A stretch of DNA of 64,000 nt from Colwellia sp. 75C3 (GTDB lineage: Bacteria > Pseudomonadota > Gammaproteobacteria > Enterobacterales > Alteromonadaceae): NCBI RefSeq assembly GCF_002836255.1, contig NZ_PJAU01000048.1, positions 1 to 64,000 on the forward strand, given 5' to 3'. The number at the start of each line of letters is the position of its first letter. Position 1 is the first letter of the stretch. Below the pieces are notes generated by a model. That model saw only the letters and a list, made by a program, of their open reading frames with translations, was not told the origin of the DNA and did no database searches. The translations under genes and the position numbers were made by a program. Positions 39,933 through 52,100 of the stretch are shown one piece after another.

Positions 39933-40778
39933 ATGCTAAATGAACAAGCCTCAATAAACAAACTACGTTGGATTATGTCTGAGTTACGTGACCCAGAAAC
40001 GGGTTGTCCGTGGGATATGAAACAGGATTTCGCTTCTATAACCAGTCATACCCTAGAAGAAGCTTATGAAGTCGTTGATGCTATTGAACAAGGTGACTTT
40101 GTCGAACTTGAGAAGGAGCTTGGCGATTTACTATTTCAGGTGGTTTTTTATAGCCAGTTAGGTAAAGAACAGCAGCACTTTGACTTTGATAGCGTAATTG
40201 CGGCAATCTGTGAAAAACTTATTCGACGTCACCCGCACGTATTCGCTCAGGCGAATTTACAAACCGATGAAGAAATTAAGACCAATTGGGAAAATGAGAA
40301 GACGCTAGAAAGACAGCAAAAAAACCAAAAGCAAATGGGAAGTAGCGCTGGTTCAAGTGATTTAACTAATTTAAGTATCTTAGCCGATATTCCTAAAAAT
40401 TTACCCGCTTTGTCTCAAGCTGCAAAAATTCAAAAGCGATGTTCTCATGTTGGCTTTGATTGGGATAACATGACCGATGTCTTTGCTAAAATTGAAGAAG
40501 AAGTGCAAGAAGTTAAGGAGGAGTTAGAAGCTGACTCTCTTGATAAAAAAGCACTAGCCGAAGAGATAGGTGACTTAATGTTTGCAGTAGTAAACTTATG
40601 TCGTCACGCTAAAGAAGACCCTGAAACACTACTTCGCTTAGCGAATAAAAAGTTTACCAGACGCTTCGTTGGCGTCGAAGCGCAAGTAAATCAATCAGGT
40701 AAAACCTTTACTGAACATGACTTAGCTGAATTAGAAAACTATTGGCAGCAAGTTAAAATCCAAGAAAAGCAAGGTTAG
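39933..40778 (+). CDS. mazG: MazG, nucleoside triphosphate pyrophosphohydrolase
   Basis: MazG hydrolyses NTPs to monophosphates and lowers ppGpp in E. coli. Two tandem MazG domains are visible: the first with CPWDMKQDFASITSHTLEEAYEVVDAI and the ELGDLLFQVVFYSQL metal site, the second with FAKIEEEVQEVKEEL and EEIGDLMFAVVNLCRHAKEDPE. The protein has 281 residues (E. coli 263). It follows relA as in E. coli. There is no mazEF next to it. Confidence 0.97.
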   Translation: MLNEQASINKLRWIMSELRDPETGCPWDMKQDFASITSHTLEEAYEVVDAIEQGDFVELEKELGDLLFQVVFYSQLGKEQQHFDFDSVIAAICEKLIRRHPHVFAQANLQTDEEIKTNWENEKTLERQQKNQKQMGSSAGSSDLTNLSILADIPKNLPALSQAAKIQKRCSHVGFDWDNMTDVFAKIEEEVQEVKEELEADSLDKKALAEEIGDLMFAVVNLCRHAKEDPETLLRLANKKFTRRFVGVEAQVNQSGKTFTEHDLAELENYWQQVKIQEKQG

Positions 40779-40822
40779 GAAGAATCCTAGATACGCTTGT
40801 ACCCAGAAATAAGACATTGAAT

Positions 40823-41422
40823 ATGACCGACAATATGACAGAAAAAAACGTTCCAAATAAAGCACACGTGACCATAGCGCTAACTAATCCAAAAACACCA
40901 ACTAATGTTGGTGCAGTAATGCGTGCCGTGGGTTGTTATCAAGCGGACCAAATCATTTATAACGGTAATCGCTATGCAAAAGCGGCTGAATATCATAAGC
41001 ATACATTACAAACTGATACCTTCAATATGAGGGATAAAATCCCGTTATTGCAGGTAGAAAGTTTTATAAGTCTTAAAGACTCACTGGAAAGTATTCCATC
41101 GTCTGCTAAAATAATTTGTGTAGACTTAGTGGAAGGCGCAACACCGTTGCCACACTTTGTTCATCCAGAGCAGGCTGTTTATATTTTCGGTCCTGAAGAT
41201 AGTTCAATAAAACAAGATGTTATTGATATAGCTGATGATGTCGTTTATGTGCCAACTGTGGGATGTATGAACTTAGCGGCAACGGTCAATGTTTTGCTTT
41301 ATGACCGATTAGCAAAATCTTTGACTAATCAGAAAGACTCAATGTTGGCTGACAATGCGTTGATTAGAAAAAGTCGTGATACTAATAACACATCAAAAGT
41401 TAAAACTGACATCGGCAATTAA
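40823..41422 (+). CDS. SpoU/TrmH-family RNA 2'-O-methyltransferase
   Basis: The SPOUT knot motifs are visible: NPKTPTNVGAVMRAVGCY (motif 1), YIFGPEDSSI (motif 2) and the modified motif 3 VGCMNLAATVNVLLYDRL, which forms the SAM-binding knot. Target RNA and nucleotide are unknown; at 199 residues it lacks extra RNA-binding domains. In-frame starts are TTG 40817, ATG 40823 and ATG 40835; I chose 40823, without a decisive ribosome binding site. It lies between mazG and pyrG, where E. coli has no gene. Confidence 0.85.
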   Translation: MTDNMTEKNVPNKAHVTIALTNPKTPTNVGAVMRAVGCYQADQIIYNGNRYAKAAEYHKHTLQTDTFNMRDKIPLLQVESFISLKDSLESIPSSAKIICVDLVEGATPLPHFVHPEQAVYIFGPEDSSIKQDVIDIADDVVYVPTVGCMNLAATVNVLLYDRLAKSLTNQKDSMLADNALIRKSRDTNNTSKVKTDIGN

Positions 41423-41447
41423 CCACCTTAAATGTGAGTAATCATAT

Positions 41448-41900
41448 ATGGAAAGAATGATTAGTACTGAGCAAGAAGTGACCACAGATGTAAAGATAAA
41501 CATTAGTTCCTGTCCTGTTTCACCATCGGTTCAGAGTAAAGTAAAAATTTTACTGTTGAACGTCACAGGACTCTTTTGTGTTGGTTTAGCTATATTGGGT
41601 GCTATATTACCAGTGTTACCAACCACTGTTTTTCTAATCATGGCGGCAGCCTGTTTTGCCAAATCTTCACCGCGCATGCAACAAAAGTTACTAGCAAATA
41701 AAACCTTTGGCCCAATGATTCATGATTGGCAAAAATACCGTAGCATTCCTAGAAAAGCGAAACGTATTGCATTATTAACAATGGTCCTTTCAGTATGCTG
41801 GTCAGCTTTTATGTTGCAAAGTGCAATGTTAACAGCGCTTGTTGTTGCGTTAATCATTGGACCCTTTATTTTTGTAGCTCGTTTACCTTTGAGTAAATAA
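41448..41900 (+). CDS. DUF454 (YbaN-like) inner-membrane protein
   Basis: This 150-residue protein carries the DUF454 signature: GLAILGAILPVLPTTVFLIM, ACFAKSSPRMQQKLL and KTFGPMIHDWQKYRSIPRKAKRIA, followed by two more membrane segments. The N-terminal 40 residues are polar and specific to this copy. Family function is unknown; E. coli YbaN lies near apt. It starts 25 bases after the methyltransferase and is probably cotranscribed with it. Confidence 0.85.
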   Translation: MERMISTEQEVTTDVKINISSCPVSPSVQSKVKILLLNVTGLFCVGLAILGAILPVLPTTVFLIMAAACFAKSSPRMQQKLLANKTFGPMIHDWQKYRSIPRKAKRIALLTMVLSVCWSAFMLQSAMLTALVVALIIGPFIFVARLPLSK

Positions 41901-41908
41901 TAAATTTG

Positions 41909-41951
41909 TGCAGATTATCTAAATGATTTAACGAGATAAGCTGCATTTATT
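41909..41951 (+). terminator. Terminator after the DUF454 gene
   Basis: TGCAGATTATCT and AGATAAGCTGCA pair with a single mismatch around a 13-base loop. A T-rich stretch (TTTATTATTTT) follows. Confidence 0.65.
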
Positions 41952-41985
41952 ATTTTGAGTAATAGAGCGTTTATTTAGTTATATT

Positions 41986-42582
41986 CTAAGAAAGTGCCTT
42001 AGTAACTATCACGCCTAAATGTTCAGGTAGTGTTAAACCTAAAGCAATATCATGTGCTTGTTCTGACATTTTCTTCCAGGTAAGTTGCACAATACGAACA
42101 ATTTTAGCTTCATTATCTTGTTCGGTATATTTTGCCGCAAACTCATCAAAGTAATGCATAAGAAAAACTAAACAGGCTACATCTTCTAAAGTTTGGCTAT
42201 CACTATTTGTATTCAAGTTTTCTTTTCGGATAATCGCAGCACATTGCTCTGACTGATCTGTAGTGTAACCTTGTTCAAGCATAATATTTGCCGTTAACTC
42301 AGCATGAAATTTACCTTGTGCAATTCTCCATTGATAGTACCCAGTTTTCCCTTCGCTAAACTCAGTTCGCTTTAGCTGCCAACGTTTTATATGTTGCGCT
42401 CGAACGGCAATTTGTAATAGTTCATTTGACTCAGGCCAATATTGTTTTAAGCAATCAGTCATTTGTTGTCCGTAAACTAACTCTTTTGCTTGGCTAATAT
42501 CGTTAGATAATATTGTATTCGGATCTTGGCGATTAATTTCGTCAATGGCGGCTAAGGTATTGTTTAAATTTTCACTAGTCAT
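41986..42582 (-). CDS. DUF4202 family protein
   Basis: The 198-residue protein fits the DUF4202 family: an N-terminal region with INRQDPNT, the LLQIAVRAQHIKRWQLKR block, GYYQWRIAQGKFHAEL, and a late VFLMHYFDEFAAKY. The conserved histidines suggest an HD-like metal-binding fold, but no role is established. The ATG at 42582 is preferred to the GTG at 42597. It reads opposite to pyrG and interrupts the mazG-pyrG order of E. coli. Confidence 0.82.
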   Translation of the reverse strand: MTSENLNNTLAAIDEINRQDPNTILSNDISQAKELVYGQQMTDCLKQYWPESNELLQIAVRAQHIKRWQLKRTEFSEGKTGYYQWRIAQGKFHAELTANIMLEQGYTTDQSEQCAAIIRKENLNTNSDSQTLEDVACLVFLMHYFDEFAAKYTEQDNEAKIVRIVQLTWKKMSEQAHDIALGLTLPEHLGVIVTKALS

Positions 42583-44563
<1,981 letters not shown>

Positions 44564-44578
44564 CCGAAAACACCATAT

Positions 44579-44607
44579 AAAACCGTAGCTATTGCTGCGG
44601 TTTTTGC
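44579..44607 (+). terminator. Terminator after pyrG
   Basis: CCGTAGC and GCTGCGG pair (one G-T wobble) around TATT and run into TTTTT. pyrG and eno may thus be separate units or have partial read-through. Confidence 0.75.
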
Positions 44608-44673
44608 TTTAAGTATATGAAGAATATTAGGCTATGCGTATGTAGCCATAGCAAGATTTAAAATTAACTTTAT

Positions 44674-44695
44674 TGCTCAACACTTTGTTTGAGCA
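44674..44695 (+). promoter_or_regulatory. Hairpin in the eno leader
   Basis: TGCTCAA and TTGAGCA pair around an 8-base loop about 15 bases before the eno ribosome binding site. It has no T-run and more likely acts in mRNA stability or translation. Confidence 0.4.
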
Positions 44696-44701
44696 TCATA
44701 A

Positions 44702-46018
<1,317 letters not shown>

Positions 46019-46056
46019 TAATTAATACCTTTGTTTCTAGGTAAAATAACAGCGTT

Positions 46057-46093
46057 ACATGTACTCATTGACTAACGTCAACTCCGTGCATGT
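46057..46093. repeat. Imperfect palindromic element after eno
   Basis: ACATGTACTCATTGAC (46057-46072) and its near-complement GTCAACTCCGTGCATGT (46077-46093) flank a TAAC loop. The outer ACATG-ACATG and inner TTGAC-GTCAA parts pair, with mismatches between. It lies between the eno stop and its terminator and looks like a dispersed intergenic element. Confidence 0.5.
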
Positions 46094-46180
46094 GCCTTGT
46101 TCTTATTACCAATAAGCTTATGTATTAAATATTATTCAAATCTTTGGTCTTTAGCTTATAAACACCAAAGAACAGATATT

Positions 46181-46208
46181 AAAAACGCGACTTTCGTCGC
46201 GTTTTTTT
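46181..46208 (+). terminator. Terminator of eno
   Basis: AAAAACGCGAC and GTCGCGTTTTT form a perfect stem with a TTTC loop and a T-run. It can also serve the convergent hydrolase gene. Confidence 0.88.
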
Positions 46209-46234
46209 ATGACTGTAGTTTCCACCGCTAATAA

Positions 46235-47038
46235 TTAACTTTCAGGGAAGTCTTTTATAATTTCAGCGATTAACTGAGCTGTTTTCTCAGGACTTTCAAG
46301 GGGAAACATATGACCACCGGTAACTGTTTTTAGCTTTATGTGCTTATTCAGTTTTATAAATTTACGGAATATATGGTGAGGGAAAACATCAGTCGTTTCT
46401 CCGTAAACCAAAGTAGCAGGTACGGTTAATTTATTTTTATAACTGGATAAGTTTGATGGAATATTTCTAAAAATATCCGCTTCAACTTGAGCATCAAATA
46501 CTAGCTCTAATTGATCATTACGTTCACAAATACCATAGGTGATATAATCACCTAAACAGCGACTATCAAACGGTCTGAAAAGCTTTCTTCGAGCAAAGCT
46601 TGAGGCAATGTCAGAGCCTAAAGGCCAATGACTACGCCGATTTTTAGCTCTACCTGCAGGGCTAAACTTATCTATCCACTTTGTTTTCTTCAATAGCCTA
46701 GCCGCTAATGCACCAACTCCACTAAGTGCAGGAGGATCTAGCATAATAAGCCCTTTGAATAAATCAGGTCTCTGACAACAGGCAATAAAAGATATTACGC
46801 CGCCAAAGGAATGACCTAAGCAAATAACTTTATTACCATCAACTTGCTGCCCCTCAACATACGCGATCAACTCTTCGACTTGCGCTTGCCAATTATGATT
46901 AATAGGCTTCTCTGGATTATGGCCATATTTATCTAATGCGATCACTTGAGTATTATCAGGCAGGTAATTAAATAATGTTTGATAGCTACCTGTAGGAAAG
47001 CCATTAGCATGGGCAAAATTGATTACATTTTTGGTCAT
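46235..47038 (-). CDS. Alpha/beta hydrolase
   Basis: This 267-residue alpha/beta-hydrolase-fold protein has an oxyanion-hole region NFAHANGFPTGSY at the N-terminus, the nucleophile elbow GHSFGG (serine near residue 87), an acid candidate in the ATLVYGETTDVFP strand, and the catalytic His in GGHMFPLESPE. It has no signal peptide, so it is probably cytoplasmic. The substrate cannot be named; esterase, lipase-like or thioesterase activity are all possible. Confidence 0.85.
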   Translation of the reverse strand: MTKNVINFAHANGFPTGSYQTLFNYLPDNTQVIALDKYGHNPEKPINHNWQAQVEELIAYVEGQQVDGNKVICLGHSFGGVISFIACCQRPDLFKGLIMLDPPALSGVGALAARLLKKTKWIDKFSPAGRAKNRRSHWPLGSDIASSFARRKLFRPFDSRCLGDYITYGICERNDQLELVFDAQVEADIFRNIPSNLSSYKNKLTVPATLVYGETTDVFPHHIFRKFIKLNKHIKLKTVTGGHMFPLESPEKTAQLIAEIIKDFPES

Positions 47039-47135
47039 TGAATTTGTTTATGGATAAAGGTGAAGACAAAATTTAAACGGGTGTTTGAATTTTGTCAACA
47101 AGTTACGCATTTTAGTTGAATAAAGTGACAGGCAT

Positions 47136-47162
47136 AAAAAAGCCCAGCATACTGGGCTTTTG
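47136..47162. terminator. Terminator of the DUF3545 gene
   Basis: AAAAGCCCAG and CTGGGCTTTT form a 10-base stem around CATA. It lies after the stop of the 57-residue minus-strand gene and upstream of the hydrolase. Confidence 0.85.
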
Positions 47163-47197
47163 TGTATTACGTAGTTTTTACAGAGCTATTTATCAGG

Positions 47198-47371
47198 CTA
47201 AAACTCTTCTAACATATGTTCTAATGAGTCTTCGTACATGCGTAGATCTTTTTCTAGCTGAAACTTGTCTCGTATAGATTCAATTTCTCGCCATTTTCTT
47301 TTAGTTGTTGATGTTACGCGTTTATGTGCTATTTGACTTGTTGATTTTAAAACTTGGTTTATCTTATCCAT
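47198..47371 (-). CDS. DUF3545 family small protein
   Basis: This short gene codes for 57 residues. The core TTKRKWREIESIRDKFQL matches the KRKWREIE signature I associate with the DUF3545 family of Vibrio, Shewanella and relatives; the C-terminus is acidic. On the minus strand an excellent AAGGGG lies six bases before the ATG, and a strong terminator follows about 35 bases after the stop. Both support a real gene. Function is unknown; the basic helix suggests nucleic-acid or ribosome contact, but this is a guess. Confidence 0.82.
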   Translation of the reverse strand: MDKINQVLKSTSQIAHKRVTSTTKRKWREIESIRDKFQLEKDLRMYEDSLEHMLEEF

Positions 47372-47471
47372 TAAGTGCCCCTTATTTTTACCATCACATC
47401 GAAAAACAAATGCCTTTTTTCTAAGCCGCCTTTAGGCTTAATAACATTTTTAACACAATTCATTAGTCATG

Positions 47472-47510
47472 AAAACGAAAAAACGCATGTTTTTTATAAA
47501 ACATGCGTTG
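47472..47510 (-). terminator. Terminator of tal
   Basis: A 12-base perfect stem (47482-47493 with 47498-47509) closes a 4-base loop. On the minus strand it is followed by TTTCGTTTTC. Confidence 0.85.
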
Positions 47511-47547
47511 AAAGTAATCGTTATTCGGTTGAAATATAGAGTGCTTA

Positions 47548-48510
47548 TTAAAGCATTTCAGTTAATTGCTTCTCAAGTTTGACTTGATCAATAGCAAAGT
47601 TTCGAATACCTTCAGCAAGTTTCTCTGTTGCCATGGCATCTTCATTCATCAACCAGCGGTATTGTGCTTGGCTTAATGCTGTTTCTTGCTCTGCAGTCGC
47701 TTCACGTGTAGTTAGCTTCTGTTCAACAATCTCAGTGCTATTCGCTAGTTCATCCATTAATCCTGGGCTGATAGTTAAACGATCACAACCGGCTAGTTCA
47801 AGAATCTCACCAATATTTCTGAAGCTTGCGCCCATCACTACGGTATTAAAGCCTTGTTGTTTGTAATAGTTATAAATACCCGTAACCGATACAACACCAG
47901 GATCTTCAAAACTTGCATAGTCAGTACGGCCAGTGTCTTTTTTGTGCCAATCTAAAATTCGGCCGACAAAAGGTGAGATTAAATAAACGCCCGCTTCAGC
48001 ACAGGCACGTGCTTGCGCAAAACTAAAGAGTAAAGTCAGGTTACAATTAATTCCTTCTTGCTCAAGTTGCTCTGCCGCTTTAATACCTTCCCATGTAGAG
48101 GCAAGTTTAATCAATATTCTATCGTTACTAATGCCAGCTTCGTGATACATAGCAATTAGCTTATGGGCTTTACTAATTGAGGCTGCAGTATCAAAAGATA
48201 ATCGAGCATCAACTTCTGTAGAGATACGGCCAGGAACAATTTTTAAAATTTCTAGACCAATTAATACTGACAGTTTATCTGCAGCATCAATAACTTGCTG
48301 TTCAGCACTGCTTGATTGTGTTTTCGCCCAAGCAACCGAGTCTTTTACTAAGCCTTGATAATTAGTTAAAGAAGCCGCTTTTAATAAAAGCGATGGATTA
48401 GTTGTCGCATCTTGAGGCTGAAATTTTGCTATAGCCTCAATGTCACCTGTGTCAGCCACAACAGTGGTCATTTGTTTTAATTGTGCAAGCTGTGATGAAG
48501 AATTTGTCAT
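47548..48510 (-). CDS. tal: Transaldolase
   Basis: Transaldolase moves a dihydroxyacetone unit between sugar phosphates in the non-oxidative pentose phosphate pathway. The 320-residue TIM barrel shows the classical start [27 protein letters not shown], the Schiff-base lysine in [12 protein letters not shown] (about residue 135), and [10 protein letters not shown]. It is of the TalB type by length. It is monocistronic. No transketolase gene is adjacent. Confidence 0.97.
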   Translation of the reverse strand: MTNSSSQLAQLKQMTTVVADTGDIEAIAKFQPQDATTNPSLLLKAASLTNYQGLVKDSVAWAKTQSSSAEQQVIDAADKLSVLIGLEILKIVPGRISTEVDARLSFDTAASISKAHKLIAMYHEAGISNDRILIKLASTWEGIKAAEQLEQEGINCNLTLLFSFAQARACAEAGVYLISPFVGRILDWHKKDTGRTDYASFEDPGVVSVTGIYNYYKQQGFNTVVMGASFRNIGEILELAGCDRLTISPGLMDELANSTEIVEQKLTTREATAEQETALSQAQYRWLMNEDAMATEKLAEGIRNFAIDQVKLEKQLTEML

Positions 48511-48832
48511 GGCGTTACCTTAATAGTGTTCTGGAAATTTGATTGCGGATCATTTCTAAATTCAATAATGAATGTAGCTGGTGAAATATTACAACATAAA
48601 AATAAAAAAGCACCCTTTATTGCGCTATTTTTAGCTATTTATTACTTATTTGTTTGTAAGTTACGCCAAACGTGATTGATTGGGCTTTAATTACCCTAGA
48701 TTAAACGCTATTAACATGCGTGTATCCGTACCAACTAAGTGGCAGGTTTAATCCTACACTTTGAATGGTAACGGGCATAAACCTTATGATATATTACGTT
48801 TTATTAAGTACTCACAAAAACCGGCTTAAAAT
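48511..48832. promoter_or_regulatory. Divergent tal/yaaA intergenic region
   Basis: This 322-base gap separates the two divergent genes and must hold both promoters. No repeat, RNA or open frame was found. Confidence 0.45.
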
Positions 48833-49606
48833 ATGTTACTTGTTGTTTCACCTGCGAAAAAATTAGATTTTGAATCCCCACTAGCTACCGAAAAATTTAG
48901 CCAACCTAGCTTATTAGAGCAAAGCCAATTATTGATGGATGACTGTATTAAGCTTTCTCCCAGTGATATTGCCAGCTTGATGAAACTCAGTGATAAACTT
49001 GCCGGCTTAAATGCAGCACGGTTTGGTGAGTGGTCTATGCCTTTTACCCAAGATAATGCCAGGCAAGCAATATTAAGCTTTAACGGCGATGTATATACGG
49101 GTCTTGATGCACAATCCTTTAGCGATGAAGATTTTGATTTTGCCCAACAACATTTCAGAATTTTATCTGGCTTATATGGTTTGCTAAAACCGCTTGATTT
49201 AATGCAAGCGTATCGTTTAGAAATGGGCTGTAAGCTTGGTAATAGTCGCGGCGATAATTTATACCAGTTCTGGGGTAACATCATAACTAACGAACTGAAT
49301 AAAACGTTAAGTGAACTCGGAGATGATGTTCTTATTAACCTTGCGTCAACCGAGTATTTTAAATCGGTAAAGACAAAGTCATTAAAGGCCACTGTTATTA
49401 CACCAGTATTTAAAGATTGGAAAAATGGTCAATATAAAATCATCAGTTTTTTTGCTAAAAAAGCACGTGGTCTTATGGCACGCTACATCATTCAAAATAA
49501 GTTAACTTCCTTTGAACAGATCAAGTTATTTGATTTAGCGGGTTATCAATATAATGAAGCGATGTCGAAAGACAATGATTGGGTTTTTACACGTAAAGAA
49601 AGCTAA
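48833..49606 (+). CDS. yaaA: YaaA, peroxide stress protein (DUF328)
   Basis: YaaA lowers free iron during hydrogen peroxide stress in E. coli and binds DNA. The 257-residue protein begins [16 protein letters not shown], the family hallmark, and contains [19 protein letters not shown] and a late [19 protein letters not shown]. It lies near the transaldolase gene, as in E. coli. OxyR control is known there but cannot be seen from this sequence. Confidence 0.95.
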   Translation: MLLVVSPAKKLDFESPLATEKFSQPSLLEQSQLLMDDCIKLSPSDIASLMKLSDKLAGLNAARFGEWSMPFTQDNARQAILSFNGDVYTGLDAQSFSDEDFDFAQQHFRILSGLYGLLKPLDLMQAYRLEMGCKLGNSRGDNLYQFWGNIITNELNKTLSELGDDVLINLASTEYFKSVKTKSLKATVITPVFKDWKNGQYKIISFFAKKARGLMARYIIQNKLTSFEQIKLFDLAGYQYNEAMSKDNDWVFTRKES

Positions 49607-49676
49607 CTCAGCCAATAGCCACCTCCGTTGGTGGGATTGTCGATGAGATATTTTAAACATTTTAATAGGAGGCCAC

Positions 49677-50210
49677 ATGTTAACTTTACTCGCAAAGCTA
49701 TTTCATGCCTTAAACAGTGATAGTTCTATCAGACAAATAGCGCTAGCCATTGCGTTAGGTTTTATCGTTGGTTTATCGCCAATCTTAACGCTACACAATA
49801 TCGTCATAATATTTTTTGTATTACTTATTCGAGTGCATTTAGGTAGCTTTATACTTGCGGTTGGCTTCTTTTCTGGCTTGAGTTATTTATTATCACCGGT
49901 AATTGTTCAGGTAGGTGAGTCCCTACTTACACAACCCGCTTTAGTTGATTTCTTTACCGCATTATACCAACTCAGTTTGTTTAAATTAGCACATTGGCAT
50001 CACACCTATATATTAGGCGCCTTTGTTTTAGGTGCCGCGTTATGTGCGCCAATATATTTTATCAGCAAGTTCATTATTGAGAAGTACCGAGTGCATATCA
50101 TGACATTTTTTGAGAAGTTTAGAATCGTCAAAGCGTTAAATGCCTCGAAGTTCTATAGCTTATATAGTAGTTTTTCGGGTGAATCTAGCCTAACTAGAGG
50201 AGGTCTATAA
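49677..50210 (+). CDS. TIGR03546-type membrane protein of unknown function
   Basis: The 177 residues contain a hydrophobic core of about four membrane segments (about 22-45, 50-80 and 108-132) with IALGFIVGLSPILTLHN near the start. This resembles DUF2062-like small membrane proteins and the family I know as TIGR03546. It has a strong AGGAGG-like site. Its stop overlaps the next ATG by one base, and the partner gene is of the TIGR03545 type; the two families are known to occur as a pair. No function is established. Confidence 0.7.
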   Translation: MLTLLAKLFHALNSDSSIRQIALAIALGFIVGLSPILTLHNIVIIFFVLLIRVHLGSFILAVGFFSGLSYLLSPVIVQVGESLLTQPALVDFFTALYQLSLFKLAHWHHTYILGAFVLGAALCAPIYFISKFIIEKYRVHIMTFFEKFRIVKALNASKFYSLYSSFSGESSLTRGGL

Positions 50211-52000
50211 TGGCTCGTTTTATTCGTTGGCAAGGCATTATTGCCTTTATTGTTTTAAGTGCGTTAGTCGCAGGGTTATTGTATTTTTTTGCTGAAAGTT
50301 TAGTTAAAACTGCAATTGTTAGCTCGGCCGAAAGTGCTTTTGGCGCTGAAGTGAATGTGGCAGAAGTAAAACTGGCATACTCGCCGTTAAAAGTCAGTGT
50401 GCTAGGTTTACAAGTTACAGACAAAGAAACCCCAACACAGAACTTATTTAGTTTTGAGCGAGCTACAGCGGGTGTTGAAGTTTGGCAATATTTATTCGGG
50501 AAAATCATTATTGACGAGCTTGAAGTAAGCCAACTCGCTTTTTCTAGTGTTAGGTCTCAAGTCGGTAAAGTGTATGTAAATGATGAGGTCGATGGGAAAG
50601 CTGAAGAAAGCTTATCTGATCAAGCAAAAGCAATGTTGCCAGAAGTCGATATGAAGTTGCCTGATGTTAAAACTTTACTGAATGACAGTAACTTACTAAC
50701 GGTTAAAGCCACTACTCAATTACAAGATAGTTATAAGGTTGAACAGGCGAAACTTAAAGCACTGAAAACACAATTACCTACTAAAGCAAAGCTTAAATCT
50801 TATCAAGATAAAGTCAAAGCGTTAGGACAAACGAAAGTAAGTTCATTGGCTGATATAGAAAAAATAAAAACTGAATTTGATAAAATTAAAGCTGAGTTCA
50901 AAACAGATCAAGCACTGGTTAAAAAAGCTAAACAGCAAGTATTAGCCAGCAAAAGCCTATTAGCGCAGCAAGTTGATGAGCTAAAAGCGGCCCCCAGTAA
51001 AGATTGGAAACAAATAGAAAAAACCTATCAATTAGAAAGTCTTGATACAGAAGATTTTGCGCACATTCTTTTTGGCGAGCAAGCACGAGAGTACGTGCAA
51101 AAGGCGCAATGGGCTTATGAACAAATATCACCTTTAATGGCGAATACCAAAGATGATGGCACAGTTAGTGACGTTAAGTCTCATGCTGAGGGACGTTTTA
51201 TCACTTTTAAAGAAGAGTCACCACTACCATCGGTATTAATTAAAAAGGCATTATTCTCAATTCAACTTGAACAGGGTGAAGTAACAGTTACCGGCAGTGA
51301 GTTGACACATCAACATTGGTTTAGGGGAAAAGATAGTCTTATCAATATCAATTCAATAGGTAATGGAGAGCTTAAACTAAGCAGTAACTTTAACGTAACG
51401 CAATCAGGTGATTTTAATGCTAACGGTGAGTGGTTAATTAATGACAAAGCGTTATCAAATACTGAGTTAACCCAAAGTAAAGCATTAACGTTATCACTGA
51501 ACTCAGCACAACTTGACGGTAAAGGTCGCTTTAAGGTGATCAATAGTGAAATTGTTGCAACTAATCATTTATCACTTAATCAAGCGAGTTACCAAGGTGA
51601 TGCGAAATCTAAAATAACCAAGTTATTATTGGATACTGTTAAATCATTAGATAGTTTAACGGTTGATGTTGGCGTAAATGGTGAGCTTAACAAACCAAAC
51701 TTTACTATTGCTTCATCGATAAATGATGCACTAACAGGTGCTTTCAAAGATCAGGTTGCCGGTAAGTTAGGTGACTTTAAAAAGAAAGTTAATAAAGGTT
51801 TAAATGAAAAGTTAACAAGTGCTTTAAAGTTAGGTGATAGCCAAGCGGCTGAATTATTAGACCTTGAAGCTTTATTAACAGATACCGATAAAGCACTGGC
51901 TGATTTAAAAAATTCAGATGTTGTTAAACAACAGCAGAAAAAACTTGAAGATAAAGCCAAAGATAAGTTAAAAAATAAATTGGGCGATTTATTTGGTTAA
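50210..52000 (+). CDS. TIGR03545-type, AsmA-like membrane-anchored protein
   Basis: The 596-residue protein has one N-terminal membrane anchor (about 9-28, IIAFIVLSALVAGLLYFFA) and is otherwise periplasmic by prediction. Residues 30-120 resemble the start of AsmA-like proteins (VNVAEVKLAYSPLKVSVLGLQVTD). About 165-260 form a long lysine-rich coiled coil. The region from about 330 to 510 is beta-rich, and a second helical part ends with repeated KLEDKAKDKLKNKL. It is coupled to the preceding gene by a TAATG overlap. AsmA-like proteins are involved in lipid transport or outer-membrane maintenance, so this is only a hypothesis here. Confidence 0.7.
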   Translation: MARFIRWQGIIAFIVLSALVAGLLYFFAESLVKTAIVSSAESAFGAEVNVAEVKLAYSPLKVSVLGLQVTDKETPTQNLFSFERATAGVEVWQYLFGKIIIDELEVSQLAFSSVRSQVGKVYVNDEVDGKAEESLSDQAKAMLPEVDMKLPDVKTLLNDSNLLTVKATTQLQDSYKVEQAKLKALKTQLPTKAKLKSYQDKVKALGQTKVSSLADIEKIKTEFDKIKAEFKTDQALVKKAKQQVLASKSLLAQQVDELKAAPSKDWKQIEKTYQLESLDTEDFAHILFGEQAREYVQKAQWAYEQISPLMANTKDDGTVSDVKSHAEGRFITFKEESPLPSVLIKKALFSIQLEQGEVTVTGSELTHQHWFRGKDSLININSIGNGELKLSSNFNVTQSGDFNANGEWLINDKALSNTELTQSKALTLSLNSAQLDGKGRFKVINSEIVATNHLSLNQASYQGDAKSKITKLLLDTVKSLDSLTVDVGVNGELNKPNFTIASSINDALTGAFKDQVAGKLGDFKKKVNKGLNEKLTSALKLGDSQAAELLDLEALLTDTDKALADLKNSDVVKQQQKKLEDKAKDKLKNKLGDLFG

Positions 52001-52100
52001 AGAAAAGTGTACTAAGCTGCTCAGGAAATAGGATGTTGGCGGCCCTTTATACTTATTAATGCACGAGAATATAAATTTATTAACAGATAAGGGAATAACA

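Noticed and set aside
39933-40778. mazG as part of a MazEF toxin-antitoxin locus
   Set aside because: No mazE- or mazF-like frame lies between relA and mazG; only the pyrophosphohydrolase is present.
48826-49392. 188-residue minus-strand frame over yaaA
   Set aside because: It is antisense to the conserved yaaA gene with no family features of its own.
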